DNA of 64,000 bases from Aeromicrobium erythreum (GCF_001509405.1 NZ_CP011502.1:3534001-3598000), one strand, 5' to 3'. Positions 25,884 to 35,521 are shown, counted from the stretch's first letter. Made by a program: numbers and translations. Notes: generated by a model from the sequence alone, not told the origin.

Positions 25884-26480
25884 TCACGACCGGCGTGGCG
25901 GCGCGGCGAGCTCGCGCAGCGCGTGCTTCCAGGCCTCGACCACCGACGACGTGCCCGAGCGCGAGCGCAGGATGCCGGCGAGGTGCGCACCGGTGAGCAG
26001 GTTGATCGTGAACTGCACCAGGATCGGCGCGCGGGGGTGCGAGGGGCCGACCAGTCGGATGACGCTGCGGTGCACCGTGTCGTAGATGCGCTCCTGCATC
26101 GGCACCAACGACTCCCGCAGGTCGTCGTCGGTGCGCGCGGCGACCCACAGCTCGAGCAGCACCGCGAAGGCGGGCGAGCGAAGCTCCGTCCAGACGAGGT
26201 CGACGACGTCGTTCCACCCGGCGGGCGCCGACGCGTCGTCCGCCGCAGCCGACAGCTTCAGCCGGCGCTCCACCACGTCCTCGACGACACCCGCCATGAG
26301 CAGGTCGCGGGTCGGGAAGTGGTGCAGCAACGTGCCCCGCGCGACCCCGGCGCGCTGCTGGACGTCGCCGACGGTCGCCGCCCCGTAGCCGCCCTCGAGC
26401 AGGCTCTCGTACGCCGCCTCGAGGAGGCGTTCGCGCGTGGCCACGGACCGCCGCTGCTGGGGCCTGCGGGCGGTCGGCAT
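25884..26480 (-). CDS. TetR-family transcriptional regulator
   Basis: A 198-residue TetR protein. The N-terminal DNA-binding domain covers about residues 8-56 (RSVATRERLLEAAYESLLEGG, VGDVQQRAGVARGTLLHHFPTRDLL), and a helical C-terminal domain follows. ATG 26480 is chosen because TAGGGT (26488-26493) ends 7 bases upstream; an in-frame extension to 26516 exists but lacks support. It is divergent from the sirtuin gene, whose own -10 box is 95 bases away, so it may control that gene. Confidence 0.88.
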   Translation of the reverse strand: MPTARRPQQRRSVATRERLLEAAYESLLEGGYGAATVGDVQQRAGVARGTLLHHFPTRDLLMAGVVEDVVERRLKLSAAADDASAPAGWNDVVDLVWTELRSPAFAVLLELWVAARTDDDLRESLVPMQERIYDTVHRSVIRLVGPSHPRAPILVQFTINLLTGAHLAGILRSRSGTSSVVEAWKHALRELAAPPRRS

Positions 26481-26586
26481 GGCGGCGACCCTACCCGTCA
26501 TCACGGGACCTGGCACGAGACTCCAGTTTTCGGTCCGGACTTCCGTTCGACCTGACCACCGCGGTGACCCGACCTACGCTGGACGG

Positions 26587-27420
<834 letters not shown>

Positions 27421-27440
27421 CCTCAGGAAAGGCGACGCCC

Positions 27441-28073
27441 ATGACCACCCTGCCCCCTCAGCCCGCAGCCGCGGCCGGGCCCCCGGCCCCCGCCTACCCG
27501 GCAACCCTCACGTTCGCCCTGCCGGAGCGGATCGCCCGCTGGCGGCCGTTCCTGCACTGGATCCTCGCGATCCCGCACTACGTCGTGCTCGGGCTGGTGG
27601 GTATCGGCGTGTTCTTCGTGCTGATCGCCGCGTGGTTCTGCGGCGTCGTGCTGGGGAGGGTGCCCGCGCCCCTGCTCGGGTTCCTCGCGATGGCGCTGCG
27701 CTACAGCGCGCGGGTCGGGGCGTACGTGTACTTCCTCACCGACCAGTACCCACCGTTCGACCTCTCGGTCGGCACCGCGGACTCCGGGCGCTACCCGCAG
27801 GTGCGGTTCGACGTGGTGCCGCAGGTCGACGGGCGCAGCCGGCTCACGATCTTCTTCCGTGCCCTGATGATCATCCCGCACTACGTCGTCCTGTACTTCC
27901 TGTCGATCGCGGCGAGCGTGCTGCTGTTCATCGGCTGGTTCGCGGTGGTCTTCACCGCGCGCTGGCCCGAGGGCCTGCGCGACTTCGTGCTCGGCTACCT
28001 GCGCTGGAGCCAGCGGGCCTCCGCCTACTACGTCCTGCTGACCGACGAGTACCCGCCGTTCAGCCTCGACTGA
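27441..28073 (+). CDS. DUF4389 membrane protein with internal duplication
   Basis: A 210-residue protein with two copies of the same module. The first is FLHWILAIPHYVVLGLV, a hydrophobic hairpin, and LRYSARVGAYVYFLTDQYPPFDL. The second is FFRALMIIPHYVVLYFL, a hairpin, and LRWSQRASAYYVLLTDEYPPFSL. This is the DUF4389 pattern, common in actinobacteria and without known function. A Pro/Ala-rich N-terminus precedes the first helix. An AGGAAAGG ribosome site supports the ATG, and it lies 20 bases after the sirtuin gene, probably in one operon. It overlaps the convergent manA end by 14 bp. Confidence 0.88.
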   Translation: MTTLPPQPAAAAGPPAPAYPATLTFALPERIARWRPFLHWILAIPHYVVLGLVGIGVFFVLIAAWFCGVVLGRVPAPLLGFLAMALRYSARVGAYVYFLTDQYPPFDLSVGTADSGRYPQVRFDVVPQVDGRSRLTIFFRALMIIPHYVVLYFLSIAASVLLFIGWFAVVFTARWPEGLRDFVLGYLRWSQRASAYYVLLTDEYPPFSLD

Positions 28074-29070
28074 CGCCGGGGCGGGCGACGAGCACGCGCG
28101 CGTCGCCCGCCACCGTCCAGTCCCCCGCCGCGGCAGGCACGGCGAGCACCTCGCCGCGACGCAGCGCCGTCGAGCCGTGGCCGCCGGCCAGCTCCCCGGT
28201 GCCGTCGAGCACCACGAGCGCCGCGAAGCCGGCGTCGAGCTCCGCGCCCTCGGTGGCGAGGTCGAGGCGGAAGAACGGGTCCGCCTCGGTGGGCAGCAGC
28301 GACGTGAGCGGGCGGGTCGGTCCGTCGAGGTCCGTCCAGGTCGCGACCGAGGCGAGCCGGTCGGGATTCATCGCCTCGTGCCCCAGGGCCTGCATGGCGA
28401 GGTCGAACCCGAGGCCGAGGTGCGACTCGTCCCGCGTCGAGGTCGTGACCGACCACTCCAGCAGGATCGAGAAGTCGGTCGGCTCCTGCGCCTCGGCCAC
28501 GAAGACCCCTGCCCCGATCGCGTGCGGCGTGCCGGCCGGTACCAGGAACGCGTCGCCCCGCCGCACCGGCAGCCGGTGCATGCGCTCGACCATCCAGGTG
28601 CCGTCCTGCTCGTCGCGCGCCCGGGCCACGTCCGCGGGGTCGACGTCGCGGTCCCAGCCGAGGTGCACCGCCGCGCCCGGCTCGGCGTCGAGCACGAGCC
28701 AGGCCTCGGTCTTGCCGTAGGGGCAGTCGAGGTGCCTCGCGGCGAACGCGCGGTCGGGGTGCACGTGCACGGGCAGCCGCTGCCCGGCGTCGAGCAGCTT
28801 GAGCAGCAGCCCCGTGTCGCCAGGCCAGGCGCCCGGGGTGCCGGTCCAGCCGACCGGGTCGTCGGCCACGAGGTCGCGCAGCACGGAGCCGTCCTCGGTC
28901 GAGGACAGCCCGAGCGTGGGGTGGCCGTCGCGCGAGACCGTCGCGGCCACCCACTCCTCGGGCTGCCGCGGCGACGTCGTGACCACGCCGCGCAGGTCCG
29001 CGATCCGCCGACCACCTCGGTAGAAGTGGTCGATCAGGTTGGGTCGCAGGCGGACCGGCGCGGCGGGCAC
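28060..29070 (-). CDS. manA: Mannose-6-phosphate isomerase, class I
   Basis: A 336-residue cupin-type isomerase interconverting fructose-6-phosphate and mannose-6-phosphate, which supplies GDP-mannose for wall polysaccharides and glycolipids. Zinc ligands are visible in PVHVHPD and GKTEAWLV, and in the His of PAGTPHAIGAG. The length is slightly shorter than the usual 390 or so residues. The start is a GTG four bases after the serA stop, so the two are co-transcribed, an unusual but plausible pairing. Its C-terminal end overlaps the convergent DUF4389 gene. Confidence 0.9.
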   Translation of the reverse strand: MPAAPVRLRPNLIDHFYRGGRRIADLRGVVTTSPRQPEEWVAATVSRDGHPTLGLSSTEDGSVLRDLVADDPVGWTGTPGAWPGDTGLLLKLLDAGQRLPVHVHPDRAFAARHLDCPYGKTEAWLVLDAEPGAAVHLGWDRDVDPADVARARDEQDGTWMVERMHRLPVRRGDAFLVPAGTPHAIGAGVFVAEAQEPTDFSILLEWSVTTSTRDESHLGLGFDLAMQALGHEAMNPDRLASVATWTDLDGPTRPLTSLLPTEADPFFRLDLATEGAELDAGFAALVVLDGTGELAGGHGSTALRRGEVLAVPAAAGDWTVAGDARVLVARPGVSRG

Positions 29071-29074
29071 GAGA

Positions 29075-30331
29075 TCAGCTCAGCAGCCTCAGCCGGACCG
29101 TCTCGGGCAGGTCGGCCAGCTCGGTGAGCACCTCCGACGGGACGGCGTCGGCGACATCGGTGACGACGTAGCCCAGCGGGCCGCGGGTCGACAGCGACTG
29201 CGCCTCGATGTTGACGTCGTGCTCGCCCAGGAGGCCGTTGATCCGCGCGAGGACACCGGGGGCGTTCTCGTGCACGAGCGCCAGGCGGCACCGCGTGTCG
29301 TCGGCCGGGAGGTTCATCTCCGGGAAGTTGACGCTCAGCGACGTGCTGCCGAACGCGGCGTAGGAGCGCAGCTTCGAGGCGACGAAGCGGCCGATGTCCT
29401 GCTGGGCCTCCTCCGTCGAGCCGCCGACGTGCGGGGTGAGGATGACGTTGGGGATGCCGCGCAGCTCGGACTCGAACGGGTCGCCCTGGCGCTTCGGCTC
29501 CACCGGGAACACGTCGAGCGCGGCGCCGGCGATGTGCCCCGACTCCAGGTGCGCCCGCAGGGCGCTCGTGTCGACCGCGATGCCGCGGCTGAGGTTGAGG
29601 AACAGGGCGCGCGGCTTCATGAGGCGCATCTGCTCGTCGCCGAACAGGCCGGCGTTGCCCGGGCGGCCGTCGACGTGCAGCGTCACGACGTCGGCCTCGG
29701 CGAGCAGCTCCTCCAGCGTCGAGCAGCGCTTCGCGTTGCCGAGGGCGAGCTTGTCGTCGATGTCGAAGAAGATCACCTTGAAGCCGAGCGCCTCGGCCAC
29801 GACCGACAGCTGGCTGCCGATGTTGCCGTAGCCGACGATGCCGAGCGTTCGACCGCGCACCTCGTGGCTGCCGGCGGCCGACTTGTTCCACACACCGCGG
29901 TGCATGTCGGTCGACTTCTCGTGCAGCCGCCGGGCCAGGGAGATGATCTCGGCGATCGCGAGCTCCACGACCGAGCGGGTGTTGGAGTAGGGCGCGTTGA
30001 AGACGGCGATGCCCCGCTGCGTCGTGGCCTCGAGGTCGATCTGGTTCGTGCCGATGCAGAACGCGCCGATGGCGATCAGGTCAGGAGCGGCGTCGAGCAC
30101 GCGCGGCGTGATGTAGGTGGTGGAGCGGATGCCCAGCAGGTGCACGCCCTGGATGGCCTCGATCAGCTCGTCCTCGCCGAGCGCGCCGGCGTTGGTCTGC
30201 ACGTCGTAGCCCTTGCCGCGCAGGAAGTCGCGGCCGTCGGCGTGGATGTTCTCGAGCAGCAGCACCTTCACGTCGGCGTCGTCGAGCGTCGTGGGCGTCT
30301 GGGTGGCGAGTGCGTTCACGGTCATCATCAT
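29075..30331 (-). CDS. serA: D-3-phosphoglycerate dehydrogenase (with ACT domain)
   Basis: A 418-residue enzyme for the first committed step of serine synthesis, oxidising 3-phosphoglycerate with NAD+. It is the short E. coli-like type: substrate domain, NAD domain (GIVGYGNIGSQLSVVAEALG), catalytic Arg in NLSRGIAVD, Glu in FPVEP, and His in TPHVGGSTEEAQ. A C-terminal ACT domain (LALVHENAPGVLARINGLL) probably binds serine for feedback inhibition. Actinobacteria often have the longer ASB-domain type, so this may be a second copy. The ATG is preceded by a strong GGAGGAA site. Confidence 0.93.
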   Translation of the reverse strand: MMMTVNALATQTPTTLDDADVKVLLLENIHADGRDFLRGKGYDVQTNAGALGEDELIEAIQGVHLLGIRSTTYITPRVLDAAPDLIAIGAFCIGTNQIDLEATTQRGIAVFNAPYSNTRSVVELAIAEIISLARRLHEKSTDMHRGVWNKSAAGSHEVRGRTLGIVGYGNIGSQLSVVAEALGFKVIFFDIDDKLALGNAKRCSTLEELLAEADVVTLHVDGRPGNAGLFGDEQMRLMKPRALFLNLSRGIAVDTSALRAHLESGHIAGAALDVFPVEPKRQGDPFESELRGIPNVILTPHVGGSTEEAQQDIGRFVASKLRSYAAFGSTSLSVNFPEMNLPADDTRCRLALVHENAPGVLARINGLLGEHDVNIEAQSLSTRGPLGYVVTDVADAVPSEVLTELADLPETVRLRLLS

Positions 30332-30495
30332 GGGGGATTCCTCCGGTCAGCGTGGTGGGGGCTGACGCGGGGCCCAGGCGAACGGTCCCTTGTCGGGTGC
30401 TGCAGTCGATGCGGTGCCGGGCTCCCTGGTGGATGTCCACCTCAACGCCAGTCGCGCCGACGACCCCAGACTACCGGGTCGTGGACGGCCCCCGT

Positions 30496-30831
30496 TCAGA
30501 CGACGACCACGGCGAGACGGTCGTCGACCGCGAACTCCTCGTTCACGATCCAGCTGATCTCGAGCGTCACGCGGTCGAGGTCCTGGAGGTCGCGCTGCCA
30601 CCAGCGGCGCCGCCTCGAGGGCAGGCCCAGGGCCGTGCGGTCGCTGAGCCGCAGAGCCCAGGGCGGCTCCAGCGCGTGTCCCAGGTAGGACGTGATCAGG
30701 ATGCTGCGGGTGCTCTCGTCCCAGCGTCCGTCGGGCGGCGCCTGGATGCCCCACCGCGTCGGGTCGAGGAACCGCTCGGTCAGCGCGCGTCCGACGGCGT
30801 CGGCCTCGGCCGGGGTCGGCGCGCGGCGCAC
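30496..30831 (-). CDS. Hypothetical protein (111 residues)
   Basis: A small protein directly downstream of the thioesterase gene, with a two-base gap. It opens VRRAPTPAEADAVGRALTERFLDPTRWG, has a Trp-rich basic centre (PSRRRRWWQRDLQDLD) and ends in a beta-rich stretch (VTLEISWIVNEEFAVDDRLAVVVV). No membrane segment or signal is seen and I do not recognise a family. The GTG start is placed by the end of the upstream gene. Third-position GC and continuity with the thioesterase reading support it being real. Confidence 0.6.
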   Translation of the reverse strand: MRRAPTPAEADAVGRALTERFLDPTRWGIQAPPDGRWDESTRSILITSYLGHALEPPWALRLSDRTALGLPSRRRRWWQRDLQDLDRVTLEISWIVNEEFAVDDRLAVVVV

Positions 30832-30833
30832 GG

Positions 30834-31262
30834 TCAGCCGGTCGTCGTCCCCGTGAAGGCGGCGAGCGCCTCCGGCGGGACGGGCTGGTCGAGGTTGGCC
30901 AGGCGCACCTGGCCCTGCGCGACGAGCCTGCCGTCGCTGCCGACGGAGTCGAGGTGCCACAGCTGCTGGGTGCGGCCGCGGTGGATCGGGGTCGCGGTCA
31001 CGGTGATCGTGTCGCCGAGCTTCGCCTGGCGGATGAAGTCGGTCGAGTTGTTCGTGCCGACCACGACACCCTTCTCGCCGAGCCAGATCTGCGCGGCCAC
31101 GCTGGCGGTCGACTCGTGGACGGCGCAGTAGATGCCGCCGTGCGGGATGCCGAAGGGTTGCAGGTGCCTCTCGGTGATCGTGAAGCGCACGACCACCTTG
31201 TCTGCCGTCAGCTCGACGTGCTCCACGCCGAGCACACCGTCGAGTCCGGGAAGGTCGCTCAT
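30834..31262 (-). CDS. PaaI-family hotdog-fold thioesterase
   Basis: A 142-residue hotdog protein. The family motif PHGGIYCAVHES holds the usual active-site glycine and helix, followed by GTNNSTDFIRQAKLGDTITVTATPIHRGRTQQLW. It would hydrolyse an acyl- or aryl-CoA, so it may serve the CoA-ester metabolism seen elsewhere in the window. TAGGCT (31269-31274) ends 6 bases before the ATG, which suggests a leaderless message. It is followed by the 111-residue protein. Confidence 0.9.
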   Translation of the reverse strand: MSDLPGLDGVLGVEHVELTADKVVVRFTITERHLQPFGIPHGGIYCAVHESTASVAAQIWLGEKGVVVGTNNSTDFIRQAKLGDTITVTATPIHRGRTQQLWHLDSVGSDGRLVAQGQVRLANLDQPVPPEALAAFTGTTTG

Positions 31263-31284
31263 GGGGCGAGCCTAGACCTCGGCC

Positions 31285-32133
31285 TCAGTCGAGGACCCAG
31301 ACGGCGACGGCGTGGGCGACGGCCAGCCACACCACCAGCAGCAGGGTCACCGCCAGCATCGCCCCACCGACCACCGCGTCGCCGACGACGAGGACCCGCG
31401 CCGACACCCACAGCAGGACGAAGCAGCCGGCGGCGGCCCAGCCCGGGTGCACGCGCAACGCGGGGAGCAGGAGACGCCCGGGGTAGCGGTCCAGCACGCC
31501 CGCCTGGCGCGCCCGGGCGACGGTGGACCGGTCACCGAAGTCGTCGAGCGCGGCGCGACGCAGGTGGCCGACACCCGCCACGTCGCCGGACCGCGTCGTC
31601 AGATCACCGAGCAGCGCGCGGGCCTGCGGATCCGCAGGGTCGGCCTCCAGCGCCTCCAGGACGTGTCGCCGGGCGTCCTCGCGACGTCCGAACTCCAGGT
31701 GCCAGTGGGCGCGGAGGAGGGCGACCCGGCCCGAGCCCGGCGCGAGCGCGGCGAGGGCGTCGATCGCCCGGGCCGACTCGTCCTCGAACCGCCGGACGAC
31801 GAGGTTCGCCGCCAGCTGGGCCCGGACCTCGACGTCCTCGGGTGCGTCGGCGGCGGCCGACGCGAGCACCTCGGCCGCCTCCCTCAGGCGACCGCGACCG
31901 GTGAGGACGTGGGCGAGCACGCGGCGCAGCTCGACCGACCCGGGGTCGCCCGCGAGGCCGGACCGGGCGACGGACTCCGCGTCGTCCCAGCGCTCGAGCC
32001 GTGAGAGCGCCCACGCCCGCAGCAGCAGCACCTGCGGGTCGGTCGGGTCCGCGCCGTCGAGGACCTCGAGGCAGCGGTCGGGCCGGTCGGTCTGCAGCCA
32101 GTGCCGGGCGAGGCTGACGGTGCGCTCGTCCAC
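31285..32133 (-). CDS. TPR-repeat membrane protein, downstream paralogue
   Basis: A 282-residue protein, last gene of a four-gene operon. About residues 5-190 are helical TPR-like repeats (SLARHWLQTDRPDRCLEVLDG, LRAWALSRLERWDDAESVARSGL, LAHVLTGRGRLREAAEVLASA, LLRAHWHLEFGRREDARRHVLEAL). Two transmembrane helices at the C-terminus end the protein (WAAAGCFVLLWVSARVLVV and GAMLAVTLLLVVWLAVAHAV), so the repeats face the cytoplasm. Its order and repeat sequences match the protein at 33370-34236, so the two are paralogues flanking the AAA+ gene. The GTG start is one base after the AAA+ stop. A scaffold or adaptor role is inference. Confidence 0.8.
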   Translation of the reverse strand: MDERTVSLARHWLQTDRPDRCLEVLDGADPTDPQVLLLRAWALSRLERWDDAESVARSGLAGDPGSVELRRVLAHVLTGRGRLREAAEVLASAAADAPEDVEVRAQLAANLVVRRFEDESARAIDALAALAPGSGRVALLRAHWHLEFGRREDARRHVLEALEADPADPQARALLGDLTTRSGDVAGVGHLRRAALDDFGDRSTVARARQAGVLDRYPGRLLLPALRVHPGWAAAGCFVLLWVSARVLVVGDAVVGGAMLAVTLLLVVWLAVAHAVAVWVLD

Positions 32134-32134
32134 G

Positions 32135-33373
32135 TCAGCGACCCGTGAGCCGCCGCCGCACGGCACGCTGACCGAGGTAGGACTCGACGTCCGCCCACTG
32201 ACCACTCGCGTTGGAGAACTCGACGTAGTCGCGGGCCCGCGCCAGCCAGTCCAGCGCCGACGGGGTCACCTGGGCGAGCGCGGCGGTCAGGTGCTGCTGA
32301 CCGACGGGGATCTCCTCGCCGGTGTCGAGCACCGTCTCGATCACCTCGTCGAGGGCACGCTCGACGGTGGCGCGCAGGTCGGCACCGGTGAACAGCTCGG
32401 TCGCCCGCGCGAGCGTGCGCAGGTCCACGCCGGACGTCTCCACGCCCCGCAGCCTGACGTCGAGGATCGCCTCGCGGGCCGCCTCGTCGGGCGGCGGCAC
32501 GAAGACGCGGCGGTCGAAGCGTCCGGGCCGCAGCAGCGCGCTGTCGACGTCCCAGGGGGCGTTGCTCGCCGCCAGCACCAGGAGGCCCTCGGTCGAGCGG
32601 CCGACGCCGTCGAGCTCCTGCAGGAGGGCGTTGGTCAGCCGACGGCCCATCTCGCCCTGCGCCCGCTGACGCGCGTACCCGATCGCGTCGATCTCGTCGA
32701 TGAACACGACGGCCGGCCGCAGGTCGCGCGCCTGCGCGAAGATCTCGGACACGTTCAGCTCGGCCTGGCCCTGGAACGGCGAGACCACGTCGTCGATGCC
32801 GACCGAGAAGAACGGGAGGCCGCACTCCCCGGCGATGGCCCGGGCGAGCAGCGTCTTCCCGCAGCCGGGAGGCCCGTAGAGGAGCACACCGCCGCCGGCG
32901 CTGCGGTTGTACTTCGCGTACAGCTCGGGTCGCACGAACGGCAGGATGATCATGCGGTGCAGCAGCTTCTTGACGTCGTCCATGCCGCCGACCTCGGCGA
33001 AGGTCAGGCCGACCTCCTCGGCCAGGCTCGGCGCCGTGTCGGGACCGGCGTCCAGCGCGATGCCCCGTCGCGCGATCGCCTGCTGCAGCGACGCCTCCAG
33101 CTCGGCCAGGCCCTCGACCAGACCGCCACCACGGGCCACCTCGAGGGCGCCGCGCGCCACGTCGAGCCGGTCGACGTCGAGGGCGCGCCGGGTCAGCACG
33201 AGGGCGTCCTCGGGTCCGAGGTCGCCGGCCGACAGGAGGCCGGCCTGCAGCGTGACCGCCTCGTCGACGCGGCCCGCGTCGACGAGCAGGTCGGCGAGGA
33301 GCCCCACCAGCGCGACGTTGGTCGGGTCGGCCGCGACAGCGGCCTGCAGCGCGTCGATCCTCGGGTCGGTCAT
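32135..33373 (-). CDS. AAA+ ATPase with N-terminal TPR-like domain
   Basis: A 412-residue CDC48/FtsH-like classic AAA protein. Residues 1-105 are helical TPR-like repeats (ALQAAVAADPTNVALVGLLADLL, DAGRVDEAVTLQAGLL). The AAA module begins at FAEVGGMDDVK. Walker A GPPGCGKT is at 167-174 and Walker B VVFIDE at 222-227. Sensor 1 lies in LAASNAPWD, with arginine fingers in LRPGRFDRRVF (about 282-289). LFTGADLRATVERALDE is the lid helix. The pore-loop position reads SPFQGQAE. It has no membrane helix or protease domain, so it probably remodels a protein complex, perhaps with its membrane TPR neighbours. Starts and stops overlap on both sides. TPR plus AAA+ recalls EccA of type VII secretion, but this AAA type differs from EccA's CbbX-like one. 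Confidence 0.88.
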   Translation of the reverse strand: MTDPRIDALQAAVAADPTNVALVGLLADLLVDAGRVDEAVTLQAGLLSAGDLGPEDALVLTRRALDVDRLDVARGALEVARGGGLVEGLAELEASLQQAIARRGIALDAGPDTAPSLAEEVGLTFAEVGGMDDVKKLLHRMIILPFVRPELYAKYNRSAGGGVLLYGPPGCGKTLLARAIAGECGLPFFSVGIDDVVSPFQGQAELNVSEIFAQARDLRPAVVFIDEIDAIGYARQRAQGEMGRRLTNALLQELDGVGRSTEGLLVLAASNAPWDVDSALLRPGRFDRRVFVPPPDEAAREAILDVRLRGVETSGVDLRTLARATELFTGADLRATVERALDEVIETVLDTGEEIPVGQQHLTAALAQVTPSALDWLARARDYVEFSNASGQWADVESYLGQRAVRRRLTGR

Positions 33374-34236
33374 CGGTTCCTCCTGCTAGCAGCGCGACTG
33401 ACGAGCACGGCGATCCAGAACCATGCGACGAAGACCAGGAAGGCCGCGAGGAGCACCGCACCGGCCGCCTGCGTGGGACGGTAGCCGAGCAGGAGGGCCG
33501 CGGCCAGGACGACACCGAGCTGGGCAGGCACGACCAGCGCGTCGGGCAGGCGTCGGACGAGCCGCAGCGGCCAGGCGAACCAGCGCGCCTCGCGGCCGAC
33601 GTCCCGCGCTCCGCTCGCGAGCTCGCGGTCGTCCAGGTTGCTGAGCGCAGCACTGCGCAGACGGGGTGCCGCCTGCCTGCTGAGGCCCCGCTCGTGCTCC
33701 AGCGCGCCCAGCAGCCAGAGGGCGTCCGCACGCGTGGGGTCCTGGGCGAGCACCCCGCGGACCACCTCGACGGCGTCCGCGTCGCGCCGCCGGACCATCA
33801 GCAGGCGTGCCCGGACCATCTCGACCTCTGGAGAGCCGGGCGCCTCCGCCGCAGCACGCGTGAGCACCCGCTCGGCCTCGTCGGGATGTCCGTGGCGCAG
33901 CAGCAGCGACGCGTAGCCGGTCAGCAGGACGACGTGGCGAGGCTGCGCCTCGAGGCACGCGAGGAGGAGGCGTTCGGCCTGCGCGACGTCGCCCAGCTGC
34001 TCGACGGCGACGGCGCGCTGGAAGCGCAGCTCCAGGTCGTCGGGGGCGAGGGCAAGACCACGGGACGTCACGTCGACGCACTCCTGCCACCGCTCGAGCT
34101 GGCGCAGCGCCATGGCCTGGAGGGCGAGACCGCGCGGGTCCGGTTCGGCACCCGCCTGCGCGAGCTCCTCGAGGCAGCGCTCGGGGCGGCCGACCTCGAG
34201 CCAGTGCTCGGCGCGCGTCAGCGCGGAGTCGCTCAT
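33370..34236 (-). CDS. TPR-repeat membrane protein, upstream paralogue
   Basis: A 288-residue protein with about five TPR-like repeats (TRAEHWLEVGRPERCLEEL, LQAMALRQLERWQECVDVTSRGL, QRAVAVEQLGDVAQAERLLLA, YASLLLRHGHPDEAERVLTRA, LLGALEHERGLSRQAAPRLR). Two C-terminal transmembrane helices follow (ALVVPAQLGVVLAAALLLGY and AGAVLLAAFLVFVAWFWIAVLV) and a basic tail (SRAASRRNR). Its layout mirrors the 282-residue protein on the other side of the AAA+ gene. The ATG overlaps the stop of the upstream gene (TGATG), and its stop overlaps the AAA+ start (ATGA), so all are translationally coupled. Confidence 0.8.
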   Translation of the reverse strand: MSDSALTRAEHWLEVGRPERCLEELAQAGAEPDPRGLALQAMALRQLERWQECVDVTSRGLALAPDDLELRFQRAVAVEQLGDVAQAERLLLACLEAQPRHVVLLTGYASLLLRHGHPDEAERVLTRAAAEAPGSPEVEMVRARLLMVRRRDADAVEVVRGVLAQDPTRADALWLLGALEHERGLSRQAAPRLRSAALSNLDDRELASGARDVGREARWFAWPLRLVRRLPDALVVPAQLGVVLAAALLLGYRPTQAAGAVLLAAFLVFVAWFWIAVLVSRAASRRNR

Positions 34237-34682
34237 CACAGGGTGTCCCGGATGCCCGGGACGGACAGACCGATCACCGCCGACGCCAGGAGGCCCGCGA
34301 TCGTCGCCGCGACGCCCACCCCCCAGAACGACGCCACGTCGTCGCCGCGGGCCTGCCAGGCGCGGAACGGTCGCAGCAGCAGCGGCAGCTGGCCGGCGAA
34401 GGCGGCCAGCCCGCCCACGCGGAACGACACGGCATTGCTGAGCGTCGTCCCCAGGGCGAGGGCAACGCCCAGCGCCACCCCGACGACCCCGATCCCGACG
34501 ACGGCGGCCTGGACGGCAGGCGACACCCGCAGCCGACGCGCGATCGCCAGCATGCCGAGCGTCGTGCCGACGCTGCCGCCGACGATGGCCGGGAACACCC
34601 CGGAGAACACGTTGTAGGAGGGCTCGACCGGCTGGTAGTCCTGCAGGACCGGGCGGAACGGACCATCGACGGCGTCGGGCAT
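34236..34682 (-). CDS. Hypothetical membrane protein, first gene of the TPR-AAA+ operon
   Basis: A 148-residue protein with four predicted transmembrane helices (VFSGVFPAIVGGSVGTTLGML, QAAVVGIGVVGVALGVALAL, FRVGGLAAFAGQLPLLL, FWGVGVAATIAGLLASAVIGL). A soluble Pro/Tyr-containing N-terminus (PVLQDYQPVEPSYNVFSG) precedes them. I recognise no family. It heads the operon of two TPR-membrane proteins and an AAA+ ATPase. TGGAAT ending 6 bases before the ATG is a weak -10 candidate; no ribosome site is evident. Confidence 0.75.
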   Translation of the reverse strand: MPDAVDGPFRPVLQDYQPVEPSYNVFSGVFPAIVGGSVGTTLGMLAIARRLRVSPAVQAAVVGIGVVGVALGVALALGTTLSNAVSFRVGGLAAFAGQLPLLLRPFRAWQARGDDVASFWGVGVAATIAGLLASAVIGLSVPGIRDTL

Positions 34683-34723
34683 GGGGTCATTCCACCACGC
34701 CGGCACGGCCGAACAGCCGCGCG

Positions 34724-35521
34724 CTAGAAGAGCGAGTTCAGCTCGCCGTAGTCGAGACCACGAGCCAGAGACTCGTACGTGCCAGCGTCGAACAGCTCCG
34801 CAGCCGCTCGTCGGGCCACGGCGTAGGCGGCTTGTGCGACGCTCGAGCCGACGCTCACCCGTGCCACCCCGAGTCGTGAGAGCTCCGCGACGCTCAGGCC
34901 GCCGGGTCCGGCCATCACGTTGAGCGGGCTGGCCACGGCCTCCACCAACGTCGCGATGGTCTGGCGGTCGCCGACTCCCGGGACGAAGACGCCGTCCGCT
35001 CCGGCGTCGAGGTACCGGTGCGCCCGTTCGAGCGTCTCGGCGAGGAGGTTCTCGGGAGCGGTGAGGCCCCCGAGATAGACGTCGGTCCGCGCATTGACGA
35101 ACAGGGGCACTCCCGCCCGCAGCGCTGCGCGTCTGGCGGCGCTGATGCGGTCCACGAGCTCGTCCGGGTGAAGCGCGCCGTCCTCGATGTTGATCCCGAC
35201 GGCACCGGCTTCGAGCATGGCGTCGACCGTTCGCTCCACGCCGTCCGCACCCGCTGCGTACCCGGCCTCGACGTCGACGGTGACCGGCACCGAGACCGCG
35301 CCAGTGATCCGAGAGACGGCGGCGACAGCGTCCGCGCGCTGCAGGGCGTTGCCGTCCGCACGACCGACCGCCCACGCGACACCTGCACTGGTCGTCGCGA
35401 CAGCCGGTGCGCCGGCCTCCTCGACGATCCGGGCGCTCGCCACGTCCCAGACGTTGGCGAGGAGGAGCGGGCGGCTCGGGTCGGCGTGGAGGGCGTGGAA
35501 GGCTGCGGCGTGCTCGATCAT
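34724..35521 (-). CDS. Isocitrate lyase/PEP mutase family protein
   Basis: A 265-residue TIM-barrel protein of the phosphoenolpyruvate mutase/isocitrate lyase superfamily. Motifs are LLLANVWDVASARIVEEAGAPA, the metal-binding VTVDVEAGYAAG, GINIEDGALHP and NARTDVYLGG, then GADGVFVPGV. The isocitrate lyase catalytic KKCGH loop is not seen, so it is more like 2-methylisocitrate-lyase- or oxaloacetase-related proteins; the substrate is unknown. The ATG has a GCGAGGTGA ribosome site. Confidence 0.88.
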   Translation of the reverse strand: MIEHAAAFHALHADPSRPLLLANVWDVASARIVEEAGAPAVATTSAGVAWAVGRADGNALQRADAVAAVSRITGAVSVPVTVDVEAGYAAGADGVERTVDAMLEAGAVGINIEDGALHPDELVDRISAARRAALRAGVPLFVNARTDVYLGGLTAPENLLAETLERAHRYLDAGADGVFVPGVGDRQTIATLVEAVASPLNVMAGPGGLSVAELSRLGVARVSVGSSVAQAAYAVARRAAAELFDAGTYESLARGLDYGELNSLF

